Below are positions 19,737 through 29,088 of a stretch of 55,463 nt of DNA, one piece after another (positions within the stretch are counted from its first letter, which is position 1; every line of letters starts with the position of its first letter). The notes below the pieces were generated by a model, which was not told the origin of the DNA, searched no databases, and was given only the letters and a program-made list of their open reading frames with translations. Both the position numbers and the translations under genes were made by a program. Origin of the DNA: an uncultured Alphaproteobacteria bacterium (GTDB lineage Bacteria > Pseudomonadota > Alphaproteobacteria > Rhodobacterales > Rhodobacteraceae); assembly GCA_902578545.1 (NCBI GenBank), contig CACHDI010000010.1, positions 1-55,463 of the forward strand, written 5' to 3'.

Positions 19737-21599
19737 TTAAACTTTTGATGTAATAAGCTCATTAATTTTTTTACAATAAAAACTTACATCATTTGGCAAA
19801 TGACCCTCCAGTAACCTTGCCTGATCAAGTAAAATTTTTGACAAATCATCAAATTCATTTTGGTTTGATTTTAAAATTTTAGACATATGATTCATCAAAG
19901 AATGATTAGGATTAACCTCAAGAATCCTAGGCATTCCCTTAAAATCTTTATTTTGCATTTTCATAATTTTTTCCATTTGAATATCCATCCCACTATCTGG
20001 AGCAACTAGACAACAAGCACTATCAATTAATTTATCTGATATTTTTACATCTGTTACATTATCTCCTAGTGACTTTTTAATACCCTCCGTTAAATCTTTA
20101 AATTTCTTTGAAATATCTTCTTTGGTACTTTTGTCATCTTTCTTTTCATTAAAATCTGACAAGTCAATAGATCCTTGAGTGATAGAAACAAACTTCTTAC
20201 CGTCATAGTTATCCTGCGTAGAAAGCCAGAATGTATCAATAGGATCTGTTAAAAATAAAACATCAATTTTTTTTGATTTAAATGCTTCAAGATGCGGGCT
20301 ATTCATTGCTTGATCAATATTATCCACAGCAATATAGAAAATGTTTTCCTGTTTTTTATGCATACCTTCAACATAATCAGAAAGGTAAATTTCATCTTTA
20401 CTATTACTTGATTTAAATTTTGAAAGTTTTAAAATTTCTGTCTTATGGTCCGTATCTTCGTAAATACCCTCTTTAAAAACAGCCCCAAATTCGTTCCAGA
20501 ATTTGTTAAATTTATCTGTGTCTTTATCTTTTAATCTCTTTAATTCATTTATTATTTTCTTCTTAAGAGCTTTTGAAATCCTCTTAAGGGCTGGACTATG
20601 CTGTAACATTTCCCTACTGACATTTAAATTTAAATCTGAAGTATCTAATACTCCATTCATAAATCTTAACCATCTCGGAAGAACGTTATCTAAAGTATCA
20701 GTAATAAAAACTCTATTTGCATAAAGTTTTACTTTTGGTGATCTATCTACATGAAACAAATCAAAGGGTTTCATTTCTGGAATAAACAAAAGACTTGTAT
20801 AACTGATCATACCTTCTGCTTTGTTGTGAAGTGTAATTAAAGGTTTTCCAAAACCACCACCAGATTGTGAGAAGAATTCATTATATTGTTCGTCAGTGAT
20901 ATCACTTTTGGACTTCATCCAAATAGCAGAAGCATCATTCAATGTATCTTTATCTTTAGATTTTCCATCAAGGAAAATTATTGGAAACTGTATATGATCA
21001 GAGTATTTTTTTACGATCTCTACTAATTTTTCTCTTTTAGTATAATCTTTTTCACTTTTTTTTAAGTATAACTTAACGGTTGTCCCAACATTATCACGGC
21101 TAGAATCTTTTATTTCAAACCCTGTTACACCATCAGATGACCAAGAAAATGCATTACTTGAACCATCTTTTTTTGATATTACTTCAACACTTTCAGAGAC
21201 CATAAAGGCAGCATAAAAACCAACACCAAATTGGCCTATTAAATTCAATGATTTGGATTTATCTTCATCCTTTGCTGCTTCTAATTTAGCTAGAAATTCC
21301 GTTGTACCAGATTTAGCAATTGTCCCTAAAGAATTGACCAAATCATCCTTGTCCATGCCAATGCCATCATCACTGATACTAATAGTGTTCTCTTTTGAGG
21401 AAACATCAATCTTAATTTCATAATCAATTTTTTCGTCTGTAGAAGATTTATTAGATAATCTTTCAAACCTACGTTTATCGATAGCATCAGAACTGTTTGA
21501 AATTAATTCTCTCAAAAATATATCTTTGTCCGAATATAAAGAATTTATTACAATATTTAAAACGCGACCTGTATCTGCTTCAAACGGTTGTTTGCTCAT
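19737..21599 (-). CDS. htpG: Chaperone HtpG (Hsp90)
   Basis: ATP-dependent chaperone of the Hsp90 family, 620 residues. The GHKL ATPase domain shows ELISNSSDAIDKRRFE, SDDGIGMDKDDLVNSLGTIA and IGQFGVGFYAAFMV. The middle domain carries the catalytic arginine region (LNVSREMLQHSP), and a C-terminal dimerisation domain follows. Length is normal. It is a single gene convergent with GST, and heat control is typical but no element is visible here. Confidence 0.96.
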   Translation of the reverse strand: MSKQPFEADTGRVLNIVINSLYSDKDIFLRELISNSSDAIDKRRFERLSNKSSTDEKIDYEIKIDVSSKENTISISDDGIGMDKDDLVNSLGTIAKSGTTEFLAKLEAAKDEDKSKSLNLIGQFGVGFYAAFMVSESVEVISKKDGSSNAFSWSSDGVTGFEIKDSSRDNVGTTVKLYLKKSEKDYTKREKLVEIVKKYSDHIQFPIIFLDGKSKDKDTLNDASAIWMKSKSDITDEQYNEFFSQSGGGFGKPLITLHNKAEGMISYTSLLFIPEMKPFDLFHVDRSPKVKLYANRVFITDTLDNVLPRWLRFMNGVLDTSDLNLNVSREMLQHSPALKRISKALKKKIINELKRLKDKDTDKFNKFWNEFGAVFKEGIYEDTDHKTEILKLSKFKSSNSKDEIYLSDYVEGMHKKQENIFYIAVDNIDQAMNSPHLEAFKSKKIDVLFLTDPIDTFWLSTQDNYDGKKFVSITQGSIDLSDFNEKKDDKSTKEDISKKFKDLTEGIKKSLGDNVTDVKISDKLIDSACCLVAPDSGMDIQMEKIMKMQNKDFKGMPRILEVNPNHSLMNHMSKILKSNQNEFDDLSKILLDQARLLEGHLPNDVSFYCKKINELITSKV

Positions 21600-21718
21600 T
21601 ATTAAACCTCACCTCTAGAAAATTAAATTTCTATATAAATGATAAACCAAACACAAAATATCAAGAAAAAAATAAAATATTTTAACAACAAAAATTTAGT
21701 TTACCGTTAAACTAAATT

Positions 21719-22705
21719 TCAAATATCACCGACAATCATCTTTTGGGCATACTTTACTGCTCTGAAAAAGCTTTCTGGATTAGCAATACCCTTTCCTGCA
21801 ATATCAAAAGCTGTACCATGATCTGGACTTGTTCTAACAAAAGGTAATCCTATGGTTATATTTACACCATTGCCAATACCTAAATATTTAAATGGTATTA
21901 AGCCTTGATCATGATAAAGAGAAACAACAATATCAATTTTTTTTTCTCTAGCCATTGAATAAATAACATCTGGTGAAATTGGACCAAGAACATTTAATCC
22001 AGAATTTATAGCAGTTGAGATTGCAGGCTTAATAAAAATTTCTTCTTCTTCACCCATTGTTCCGTTTTCACCTGCATGCGGGTTTAATCCCGAAACACCA
22101 ATTTTAGGTCTTTTAATACCAAAATGCTGACAAGCTTTATTCGCACCATTGATTGTATCATAAATGAGGCTTTCACTAAGTGATAATATAGCTCTTAACA
22201 ACGGTACGTGTATTGTACACAAGATAACTTTTATATCATCATTGACCATAAGCATAAAAACATTCTTAGATTTAGTTTTCTGAGATAGGATTTCTGTATG
22301 ACCTATTAAATCAACTGAAGCTAATTTTAAAGATTCTTTATTAATGGGTGCAGTTACTATCCCTTTTATAATACCCTTTTTTGCGAAATCTATTGCATTT
22401 AAGATAGATTCATAAGCCATTTTTCCACAATCAGGATTTATCTCTCCCATATTATAATTGAAGTTAATTTCCCTTGTTTCAAAAAGTTTGATAGTATTAG
22501 AACTATAATCAATTAATTTTTCAGATGTAATTTTTTTTACAGGGATATTAATTTTGTATTTATTTAGCTCGTTTTTGAGAATTTTATATGAGCCAAAAAT
22601 AATAAAATCACTTAAATCAAAATTTTTATTTTGTAAAAGTTTAGCTATTAATTCGGGCCCAACACCTGCTGGATCACCCATTGTTATACCAATTTGCGGT
22701 TTCAT
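21719..22705 (-). CDS. pdxA: 4-hydroxythreonine-4-phosphate dehydrogenase
   Basis: NAD-dependent enzyme of the DXP-dependent pyridoxal-phosphate pathway, 328 residues. Motifs seen are ITMGDPAGVGPELIAK at the start, the metal ligand regions LIGHTEIL and SLYHDQGLIPFK, and VRTSPDHGTAFDIAGKG. These agree with PdxA proper. It stands alone here, divergent from the lytic transglycosylase; its frequent partners (surA, ksgA) are not adjacent. Confidence 0.94.
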   Translation of the reverse strand: MKPQIGITMGDPAGVGPELIAKLLQNKNFDLSDFIIFGSYKILKNELNKYKINIPVKKITSEKLIDYSSNTIKLFETREINFNYNMGEINPDCGKMAYESILNAIDFAKKGIIKGIVTAPINKESLKLASVDLIGHTEILSQKTKSKNVFMLMVNDDIKVILCTIHVPLLRAILSLSESLIYDTINGANKACQHFGIKRPKIGVSGLNPHAGENGTMGEEEEIFIKPAISTAINSGLNVLGPISPDVIYSMAREKKIDIVVSLYHDQGLIPFKYLGIGNGVNITIGLPFVRTSPDHGTAFDIAGKGIANPESFFRAVKYAQKMIVGDI

Positions 22706-22795
22706 TATTCTGTTTTTATTCTTTAATAAGCGAGATTTTATATAAGTTAAAAAAAATCCATTTATATTGATTTAATGATAGTTAGTAATTTTAAA

Positions 22796-23983
22796 ATGAA
22801 TATAAAAAGATATTTGATTAGTTCCATAGTTATATGCCTTATTTTTTCAAAACCAGCAATATCATTAGACTATCAACATTATGAAAAATGGGTAGAAAAT
22901 TTTTTTATTTATAATTTTAGTAATAATTATAACTCGAAATTTATTAAAAATATTATAAACAAAAGTAAATTTACAAAAAATGACTTTTATAAAATTGATA
23001 AGATAATCAATAGGATTCATGATAAAGATTTTATTAATCCAGAAAATTATTTTGATATAAATAAATTACTAATTAGATCACAAAAAGCAATTAAACTTAG
23101 TGAATACTTTGAAGCAGAGCTAAATACAATAGAAACAAAATTTGAAATTCCCAAAAGTATTATTTTATCAATTTGGGCAATTGAAAGCGATTTTGGGAAT
23201 GCAGAACTTCCATTTTCTTCGCTAAAAGCAATTCTTTTCCATATTTATAAAGAAAAAAGAAAAAAATACTTCATGGATGAACTCAAAAGCATTCTTGTTA
23301 TAATTGCAAATAAAAAAATAGATACTGATAAGATTTTAGGTTCTTCATATGGGGCTATGGGACAACCTCAATTTATGCCATCAAACTATTTAAAATATGG
23401 GGTAGATTATGACAATGATGGAAAAGTTGATTTGTGGGATAGTGAGGTTGATATATTAGCATCCATAGCAAACTTTTTGAGTTCATTTGGCTGGGAGAAA
23501 AATCTGAAATGGGGAACTGAAGTTACTAAAACAGAAAAATTGCCTTGTTACCTAGAAGGACCAGATATCAAAAAATCCCTAATGGATTGGAAATCTTATG
23601 GTATCATACCAGTTGATGAAAATTCATTTAAAAATCTTCCTTATTCTACAAAAACGTCATTATTAATGCCTAAAGGAGAATATGGCCCTAAATTCTTAGT
23701 TACTAAAAATTTCTATGTATTAAAAAAGTATAATTTTTCTGATTTTTATGCATTATATGTTTCAACTTTAGCAAATTTAATTGAAGGCAAGAAATTGTTT
23801 AAAGGTAAGTGGATAAAAACAACTAAACTAAATTATAAAAAAATTTTAGAACTACAGCACGCTCTTACTAAAAAAGGACTAGATGTGGGAGAATTAGATG
23901 GTTTGATTGGTTTCAAAACAAGACGGTCTATTGGCAAAAATCAAGAAGAATTGAAACAAAGAATTACTTGTTATCCGAAATAG
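22796..23983 (+). CDS. Lytic murein transglycosylase, MltB family
   Basis: A periplasmic peptidoglycan lyase of about 395 residues. A signal peptide (MNIKRYLISSIVICLIFS, cleavage near AIS) precedes a catalytic domain with the general acid in SIWAIESDFGNAE and the YGAMGQPQFMPSNY motif. A C-terminal peptidoglycan-binding domain ends the protein (LQHALTKKGLDVGELDGLIG). I chose the ATG at 22796 because it begins the signal peptide directly; one at 22775 is in frame. No lipobox is seen, so it is probably soluble. Confidence 0.88.
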   Translation: MNIKRYLISSIVICLIFSKPAISLDYQHYEKWVENFFIYNFSNNYNSKFIKNIINKSKFTKNDFYKIDKIINRIHDKDFINPENYFDINKLLIRSQKAIKLSEYFEAELNTIETKFEIPKSIILSIWAIESDFGNAELPFSSLKAILFHIYKEKRKKYFMDELKSILVIIANKKIDTDKILGSSYGAMGQPQFMPSNYLKYGVDYDNDGKVDLWDSEVDILASIANFLSSFGWEKNLKWGTEVTKTEKLPCYLEGPDIKKSLMDWKSYGIIPVDENSFKNLPYSTKTSLLMPKGEYGPKFLVTKNFYVLKKYNFSDFYALYVSTLANLIEGKKLFKGKWIKTTKLNYKKILELQHALTKKGLDVGELDGLIGFKTRRSIGKNQEELKQRITCYPK

Positions 23984-23994
23984 AGTAATAAGGT

Positions 23995-24399
23995 TCAATT
24001 ATCTTTATCTAGGTTTTCAAGTGATTTATAAATACTCAATTCTCGCCAATATTTTTCAGTTAAATCGTTAGCATCCCCTATACGAAGTGCCAAACCTCTG
24101 ATTATTGCTACTAAAATCGGATCAGCCTCTGCCAATTTCTTTTGTACTATTTCCCAATCTATTTCATAAATAATACAACTAGTTTTAGCTTTTGCAGTTA
24201 CTGTTCTTGGCGACCCAATTACTCGTCCAACTTCCCCAAACATTTCTCCATCAGCTAAAGTTCCTATTTCTAAACCGTGTGTTGAGAGGATACTTACTTT
24301 ACCACTATGAATTAGGTATACACTTTCTGCTTTATCACCAATTGTATAAATTGTATCTTCAGCATTAAAATGTCTCTTTTTTTGAGGAATTTGGGGCAT
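23995..24399 (-). CDS. Stand-alone cyclic-nucleotide-binding domain protein
   Basis: A 134-residue protein consisting almost only of a cyclic-nucleotide-binding (CNB/CAP_ED) fold. The phosphate-binding cassette region reads GEMFGEVGRVIGSPRTVTAKA, with the glutamate and arginine that contact cyclic nucleotide in this family. No DNA-binding helix-turn-helix or channel domain is attached. It could sense cAMP made by the two class III cyclases of this window and act through a protein partner; that link is inference. Confidence 0.82.
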   Translation of the reverse strand: MPQIPQKKRHFNAEDTIYTIGDKAESVYLIHSGKVSILSTHGLEIGTLADGEMFGEVGRVIGSPRTVTAKAKTSCIIYEIDWEIVQKKLAEADPILVAIIRGLALRIGDANDLTEKYWRELSIYKSLENLDKDN

Positions 24400-24521
24400 T
24401 TTATAAACTCTCTAAAAATTATAATTTAGATTTTGCATTTAAATTGTAAAAATAATATCATCCTTTTGATTTTATACCAAATCCTACTAAATTAAAGTAT
24501 TTTCAGTTAATAGGTAAAATA

Positions 24522-24989
24522 ATGATTTTATTAAGTTCAGATTTTAAAGATGGTGATTTTTTAGATAAAAAATTTTCACTTAGTAGTGATTATGGTTTTG
24601 GCTGTTCAGGATCTAATATAAGACCACAACTAAGATGGGAAAATATTTCTGAAAAAGTTGAAGAATTAGCTATAACTGTTTTTGATCCAGATGCACCAAC
24701 TGGATGTGGATTTTGGCATTGGATTTTGGTAGGTATTGATAAGAAATATTGCGATTTAAACGATGAATGCTTATCCAAATCTCTGCAAGTTCAAAATGAT
24801 TTTGGTTCCTATGGTTATGGTGGTCCTTGTCCACCTGAAAATGATCACCCCCATCGATATTTTTTTACATTATATGGGTTAAATTCTAAGATAGATGCTC
24901 ACAAAGATACACCTGCTGCTCAAATTGCATTTCAATTACATTTTAAAACTTTTGAAAAAGCTACATTACTGGGTTTGTTTAAAAGGTGA
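24522..24989 (+). CDS. PEBP (YbhB/YbcL) family protein
   Basis: A 155-residue phosphatidylethanolamine-binding-like protein. The family ligand pocket is visible as VFDPDAPTGCGFWHWILVGI and the second motif as YGGPCPPENDHPHRYFFTLYGL. No signal peptide is seen, so it is cytosolic like YbhB. The physiological role of bacterial members is uncertain. Confidence 0.9.
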   Translation: MILLSSDFKDGDFLDKKFSLSSDYGFGCSGSNIRPQLRWENISEKVEELAITVFDPDAPTGCGFWHWILVGIDKKYCDLNDECLSKSLQVQNDFGSYGYGGPCPPENDHPHRYFFTLYGLNSKIDAHKDTPAAQIAFQLHFKTFEKATLLGLFKR

Positions 24990-25028
24990 TTTAGTCTTTA
25001 AAATCAATTTTTCATTGGGAATTTACTT

Positions 25029-25922
25029 TTGATTTATTCAAATATTTATAAAAACTCAGTTCAATTACATGAAATTGATAATTTAGGTCACATGAATGTA
25101 CAGTACTACCTAAAACATTGTTTGGATTCATGTATTCTTAATTTGAAAATTAATAATTTAATTTCTAATAATTCAAATAAAGAGGAGTCGTTTGTTTTAG
25201 AAAAAGTAAATATTAGATATTTAAATGAACAAAGGTTAGGTGCACCATTTAGTATTAATTTTTATATTTCTAAAATTGAGAACGATAAAATTCTGATTTT
25301 ACAAGAAATGGAAAATTTAGAAACAAAGAAAATAAGTTCTACTTTTATATTATCATTCAAAATAAGAAAACAAATAAAAATGATTAAAAATAAATTTGAG
25401 AATTTTCTAATGGATTATCCTAATAAGTTTAAAATAGCTCCATCTTATGCTGTAATAAAAGGATTACTTAATATTAATAAATTAAAATTAAGTTATGAAA
25501 AACTTCTTGATTACCCAAAAATATTCAATACTTTTTGTGGAATAGCCAAAAATAAGGATAGCAATAATTCAGACACTTTAGATGCTGCAGATTATATGGG
25601 AATTGTCTCGGCTTCAGTACCAAACTTGTTAATGATGAGTAATCACTCTATTTCTAAGACAAATATAGGTGGAGCAGCAGTTGAGTATGAATTTTATTTT
25701 AATGAGTTTGTAAAGACTGGAACATGTATAAAATTATTAAGCGGATTAAGAAATATTAAAAATAAAACTTACACATGGTCACATTGGTTAATAGATATAG
25801 ACAAAGAGAAAATATTGGCAGAAGCGAATGCAGTTATTGTCACAATGGATTTAAAAAAAAGGAAGTCTGTTCAGATACCTAATAAAATGAAAGTTGCCTT
25901 AGAAAAGATTATTTTAGAATAA
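25029..25922 (+). CDS. Double-hotdog thioesterase-like protein
   Basis: A 297-residue protein with two hotdog-type halves, a layout shared with acyl-ACP/acyl-CoA thioesterases. The N-terminal half begins VQLHEIDNLGHMNVQYYLKH, the typical helix-capping motif of 4HBT enzymes (Asp/Glu region with GHMN). The C-terminal half carries GGAAVEYEFYFNEFVKTG. The start is a TTG at 25029 with GGGA upstream. The substrate is unknown; it may hydrolyse short or medium acyl-CoA. The stop lies three bases from the convergent CoA-binding gene. Confidence 0.65.
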   Translation: MIYSNIYKNSVQLHEIDNLGHMNVQYYLKHCLDSCILNLKINNLISNNSNKEESFVLEKVNIRYLNEQRLGAPFSINFYISKIENDKILILQEMENLETKKISSTFILSFKIRKQIKMIKNKFENFLMDYPNKFKIAPSYAVIKGLLNINKLKLSYEKLLDYPKIFNTFCGIAKNKDSNNSDTLDAADYMGIVSASVPNLLMMSNHSISKTNIGGAAVEYEFYFNEFVKTGTCIKLLSGLRNIKNKTYTWSHWLIDIDKEKILAEANAVIVTMDLKKRKSVQIPNKMKVALEKIILE

Positions 25923-25925
25923 TTA

Positions 25926-26384
25926 TTATATTTCCAAATTAAGTTTAGGTTTCCAAAATGGTCTAAAAAGCTCTATTTTGGGGCACCTATTCATAACTAC
26001 TTTTAAACCAGCTTCCTCAGCAATTTTAGCTGCTTCAGGATGTTTAACACCAATCTGACCCCAAAGAACCTTTGCTCCTATTTCAACGGCCTCAATAGCT
26101 ACTCTAGGAAGATCCTCAGCTTTTCTGAAAACTTGTACCATATCTATTTTTTCATCAATTGAACTCAAACTAGGGAATACTTTTAATCCTCTAATGTTTG
26201 ATCCAGCTAATGTAGGATTTACTGGAAACATTTTATAACCTGTTTCATGTAAAACTCTTAATACGCCATATGAAAATTTCGTTTTGTCATTACTAGCACC
26301 AACCATAGCTATGGTTTTTACTTTTTTTAATATGTCAGCAATGTAATTCTCATCATATGCTTCCTCATGATTAATTTTAGACAT
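25926..26384 (-). CDS. CoA-binding domain protein (YccU-like)
   Basis: A 152-residue Rossmann-fold protein of the CoA-binding/YccU family. The nucleotide loop is TIAMVGASNDKTKFSYG, and the segments YKMFPVNPTLAGSNIRG and ALWGQIGV-like VLWGQIGVKHPEAAKIAEE and VMNRCPKIE are typical. The exact role of these small proteins is unknown; they bind CoA and resemble the CoA domain of succinyl-CoA synthetase. It is co-directional with SBP56, 40 bases downstream of it. Confidence 0.88.
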   Translation of the reverse strand: MSKINHEEAYDENYIADILKKVKTIAMVGASNDKTKFSYGVLRVLHETGYKMFPVNPTLAGSNIRGLKVFPSLSSIDEKIDMVQVFRKAEDLPRVAIEAVEIGAKVLWGQIGVKHPEAAKIAEEAGLKVVMNRCPKIELFRPFWKPKLNLEI

Positions 26385-26424
26385 TAAATTTCCTCATCCA
26401 TTATTATTCTTAATATTAAATCTG

Positions 26425-27780
26425 TCACAACCATATGTCACTAGTACAATCTCCTCCTGGATAACGTGTTTCATGACATCTCGCAGGACCATTTGGCTCT
26501 TTACCAAAATCCACCAAAAATTTTTCATCAATTTTCATACCACCATTTTCAGTATCACAATTTATTTTTAGTAAAACGCCTCCATTTTCTCTTATCTCTG
26601 GATAAAACTGATTATCCCATGTAGAAAATAAGGAAGTAGTAATGTAAAGTCTTTCACCATCTAAAGATAACTGGATCATCTGTGGTCCACCTGTAATTTT
26701 CTGTCCATTCACTATTGGAGCTTTTCCTAAAAGACCACCCAACCATACTTGTCCAGTTAATTTTGGCTTATGAGGATTAGAAATATCATATTGTCTTACA
26801 TCACCATGGAGCCAGTTACAAAAATAAAGGTATTTATCATCCATTGAAAGTAAAATGACAGAAATTACTCCAGGTATAGGAATTGGCCACTCAGGATGAG
26901 GTTCGTTATCAACATCAATGATTTTTTCCCACTCCCATTTTCCAAAGTCATTTTTCCACCAATGGATAATATTTGCCGATAATGCAGCACCTACAAAACC
27001 ATGTGAACTTTCTGGATTATGATGAAACCTAACTTCGAGTGGAATTAATCCGTCTTCCCCTAAATAAAAAGTCTCAACAGGTTCTTTTTTTTGAAAATCC
27101 CATAAATGAATTTCTCTTCCGTACTTTAAATGTCCTACTTCCTCTAAATCAAAACCTGGCATAAACGTATTAGGAGCCGCCCATTCAGAACTAACCATGA
27201 TATTATGTCTAGGTTGATACCAAAAATCATACCCAAACTTTATATTTCCCATTGAATTTTCCCATCTACCAACTATTTCAAAATTTTCATCTAATTGTAG
27301 GTATCCACCAGGTGCATTGCCTTTAGCATCACCTAACATTGAAATAATTATTTGCGAACCAAGACAATGAACAGTATGTGGTGCAGATAAATTAGTTATT
27401 TTTTTTATTTCTTCTCCACTTATAATCTTATGTATTTTTGGAGCTCTTTGATTTTTACAGTCAACTATATGTAAATTAGAAGTTCTAACACCTGGTACAA
27501 TTAAATATCGCCTTTCAATATCAGATTTTCCATGACAGGAAGAACAAGCATTCCAACCCATATGATGCAATTCATCACCTATTCCTGGCATTTCTAATCT
27601 GTGAATGACTTTGCCATAATCTAAACTATTTGGATCACAATCAATAGTTGCTAAATAATCAGGTTTTTGAATTCCCGTTCCAGTATAAATTGCTATTGTA
27701 TATAAAATTTTTTCCTTAGGAGCTTTCATAGCTTCAGAAGGAGAAGAAAATCCAGGCCCACAACAAATTTCTTTTTCCAT
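26425..27780 (-). CDS. SBP56 family protein, probable methanethiol oxidase
   Basis: A 451-residue beta-propeller protein similar from end to end to selenium-binding protein 1 (SELENBP1) and bacterial methanethiol oxidase. Landmarks include a CGPGFSSPSEAMKAPKE start, ELHHMGWNACSSCHG, GYDFWYQPRHNVM-like GYDFWYQPRHNIMVSSEWAA, CNWLHGDVRQYDIS, and the terminus HETRYPGGDCTSDIWL. The family oxidises methanethiol to formaldehyde, sulfide and hydrogen peroxide using copper bound by histidines; several such His-rich segments are kept. Unlike the Hyphomicrobium enzyme it has no signal peptide, so it is probably cytosolic. An IclR gene is divergent across a 92-base gap containing a strong palindrome. Confidence 0.88.
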   Translation of the reverse strand: MEKEICCGPGFSSPSEAMKAPKEKILYTIAIYTGTGIQKPDYLATIDCDPNSLDYGKVIHRLEMPGIGDELHHMGWNACSSCHGKSDIERRYLIVPGVRTSNLHIVDCKNQRAPKIHKIISGEEIKKITNLSAPHTVHCLGSQIIISMLGDAKGNAPGGYLQLDENFEIVGRWENSMGNIKFGYDFWYQPRHNIMVSSEWAAPNTFMPGFDLEEVGHLKYGREIHLWDFQKKEPVETFYLGEDGLIPLEVRFHHNPESSHGFVGAALSANIIHWWKNDFGKWEWEKIIDVDNEPHPEWPIPIPGVISVILLSMDDKYLYFCNWLHGDVRQYDISNPHKPKLTGQVWLGGLLGKAPIVNGQKITGGPQMIQLSLDGERLYITTSLFSTWDNQFYPEIRENGGVLLKINCDTENGGMKIDEKFLVDFGKEPNGPARCHETRYPGGDCTSDIWL

Positions 27781-27824
27781 ATTACACCATTAAAAAATTA
27801 AACATATTGAAAATCGTCAAATTT

Positions 27825-27860
27825 TATCATAATGTAAAAATTATATATTACAATATGATA
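27825..27860. promoter_or_regulatory. 36-bp interrupted palindrome, probable IclR operator
   Basis: Left arm TATCATAATGTAA (27825-27837) and right arm TTACAATATGATA (27848-27860) are inverted repeats matching at 12 of 13 positions around a 10-base spacer. The site lies 12 bases before the IclR start codon and 45 bases before the SBP56 start. It could control both genes. Confidence 0.65.
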
Positions 27861-27872
27861 ATATCTAAATAG

Positions 27873-28649
27873 ATGTACTTAGACAAATTATTTACAATAC
27901 TAGAAGTTGTTGTTAAATCAGGTGCTGGTTTGACTGTATCTGATATAAATAAAATTACTAATATTCCTAAGCCAAGTTGTTATAAACTTATTAATGATTT
28001 AGTTAAAAATGATTTATTACAAAAAAAAGATAAAAATCGATTTATTTTAGGGGAGCGTTTAAAACAAATAGCCAGACTAGATCTTCATGATATAGATGTA
28101 AAATTTATTTCTAAGCCTTTACTTCAAAAATCCGCTAATAATTATGGAGTAACTTTTTTTCTTTCAAGACTAAGGGATCAAGGTGTTGAAATAATTTATG
28201 TGGAAACACCTTCTAAAAGCCAGATATCTTTTTTGCATCCTGGTCATGGGTTTAGACCCATGCATGCATGCTCTTGTGCAAAAGTTATTGCAGCATATGC
28301 AAGTGATAATTTTCAATTAAATATTATTCATAGTCGATTAAAATCTTATACCAGAAATACAAGAGTGAATCCGTCTCTTTTAAAATCAGAATTCAAAAAA
28401 ATTAGAGCAAAAGGGTATGCTGAATGTATTGAGGAGATTGATATTGGGATTTGTTCCGTAGCAGCTCCGGTAATTATAAAAAACTCAAATATTTTCCTTA
28501 GCATAGGTGCAACCGGACCATTACGTACTTTTTCTGATACATTCCGTGAAAAAATAGGTAATTATCTTATTGGAATTTCAAATGAGTTGGGTTCTATGAT
28601 ACAAAATAAAAACATATGGACAAAAAATATAAATACACTTGCTAGTTAA
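27873..28649 (+). CDS. IclR-family transcription regulator
   Basis: A 258-residue regulator. The N-terminal winged helix (residues 3-60) has LTVSDINKITNIPKPSCYKL, and the rest is the IclR effector domain (PLRTFSD; CAKVIAAYA; GYAECIEEIDIGICSVAAPV). The family usually represses or activates catabolic genes in response to small organic acids or aromatics. The divergent SBP56 gene and the shared palindrome make that gene the most likely target, with possible autoregulation. No Shine-Dalgarno is visible, so the mRNA may be leaderless or nearly so. Confidence 0.88.
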   Translation: MYLDKLFTILEVVVKSGAGLTVSDINKITNIPKPSCYKLINDLVKNDLLQKKDKNRFILGERLKQIARLDLHDIDVKFISKPLLQKSANNYGVTFFLSRLRDQGVEIIYVETPSKSQISFLHPGHGFRPMHACSCAKVIAAYASDNFQLNIIHSRLKSYTRNTRVNPSLLKSEFKKIRAKGYAECIEEIDIGICSVAAPVIIKNSNIFLSIGATGPLRTFSDTFREKIGNYLIGISNELGSMIQNKNIWTKNINTLAS

Positions 28650-28674
28650 TTATTATAAGAAGGAAATCATTTAT

Positions 28675-29055
28675 TTGTTCAAATTTATTTTTTTTAAAAT
28701 TTTTATAGTGTTTTTTTTAACGAAATCATATGCAGAATTAATACAAAATAGATCTTTTGAATGCGAAACCTCTGTTGTGTTGTCTATTGACAAAAAGGGA
28801 GAGTTAAAACAATTTTTACCAGGTAAAATATATTTTGAAATAAGCAAAAATACCCTTACATTTGGAAAACTTGGTTATATAACAGATGAAGAAATTTTAA
28901 TTAATTGGATAAATAAAGATAAATTTTATTCATACCAACCTGCTCAAACCATCCTTTTTGATAATGGACTTTTTCATAATATTATTTTCACTTATGAGGG
29001 TATTACTGCGGTTCAAGCAAAATGCTTAAATCAGGAAAATGTTATTTCTGAATAA
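28675..29055 (+). CDS. Putative exported protein, unknown
   Basis: About 126 residues, with a TTG start chosen because AAGAAGGA lies 9-16 bases upstream and the protein then begins directly with a hydrophobic signal-like stretch (FIFFKIFIVFFLTKSYAE). The mature part is about 105 residues of mixed beta character with two cysteines (FECETSV, QAKCLNQ). I do not recognise the family. It follows iclR by 25 bases and precedes an MBL-fold gene by 33 bases. Confidence 0.55.
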   Translation: MFKFIFFKIFIVFFLTKSYAELIQNRSFECETSVVLSIDKKGELKQFLPGKIYFEISKNTLTFGKLGYITDEEILINWINKDKFYSYQPAQTILFDNGLFHNIIFTYEGITAVQAKCLNQENVISE

Positions 29056-29088
29056 TTTTTTCCTTCAACATTTATAAAGTTAAAAATC

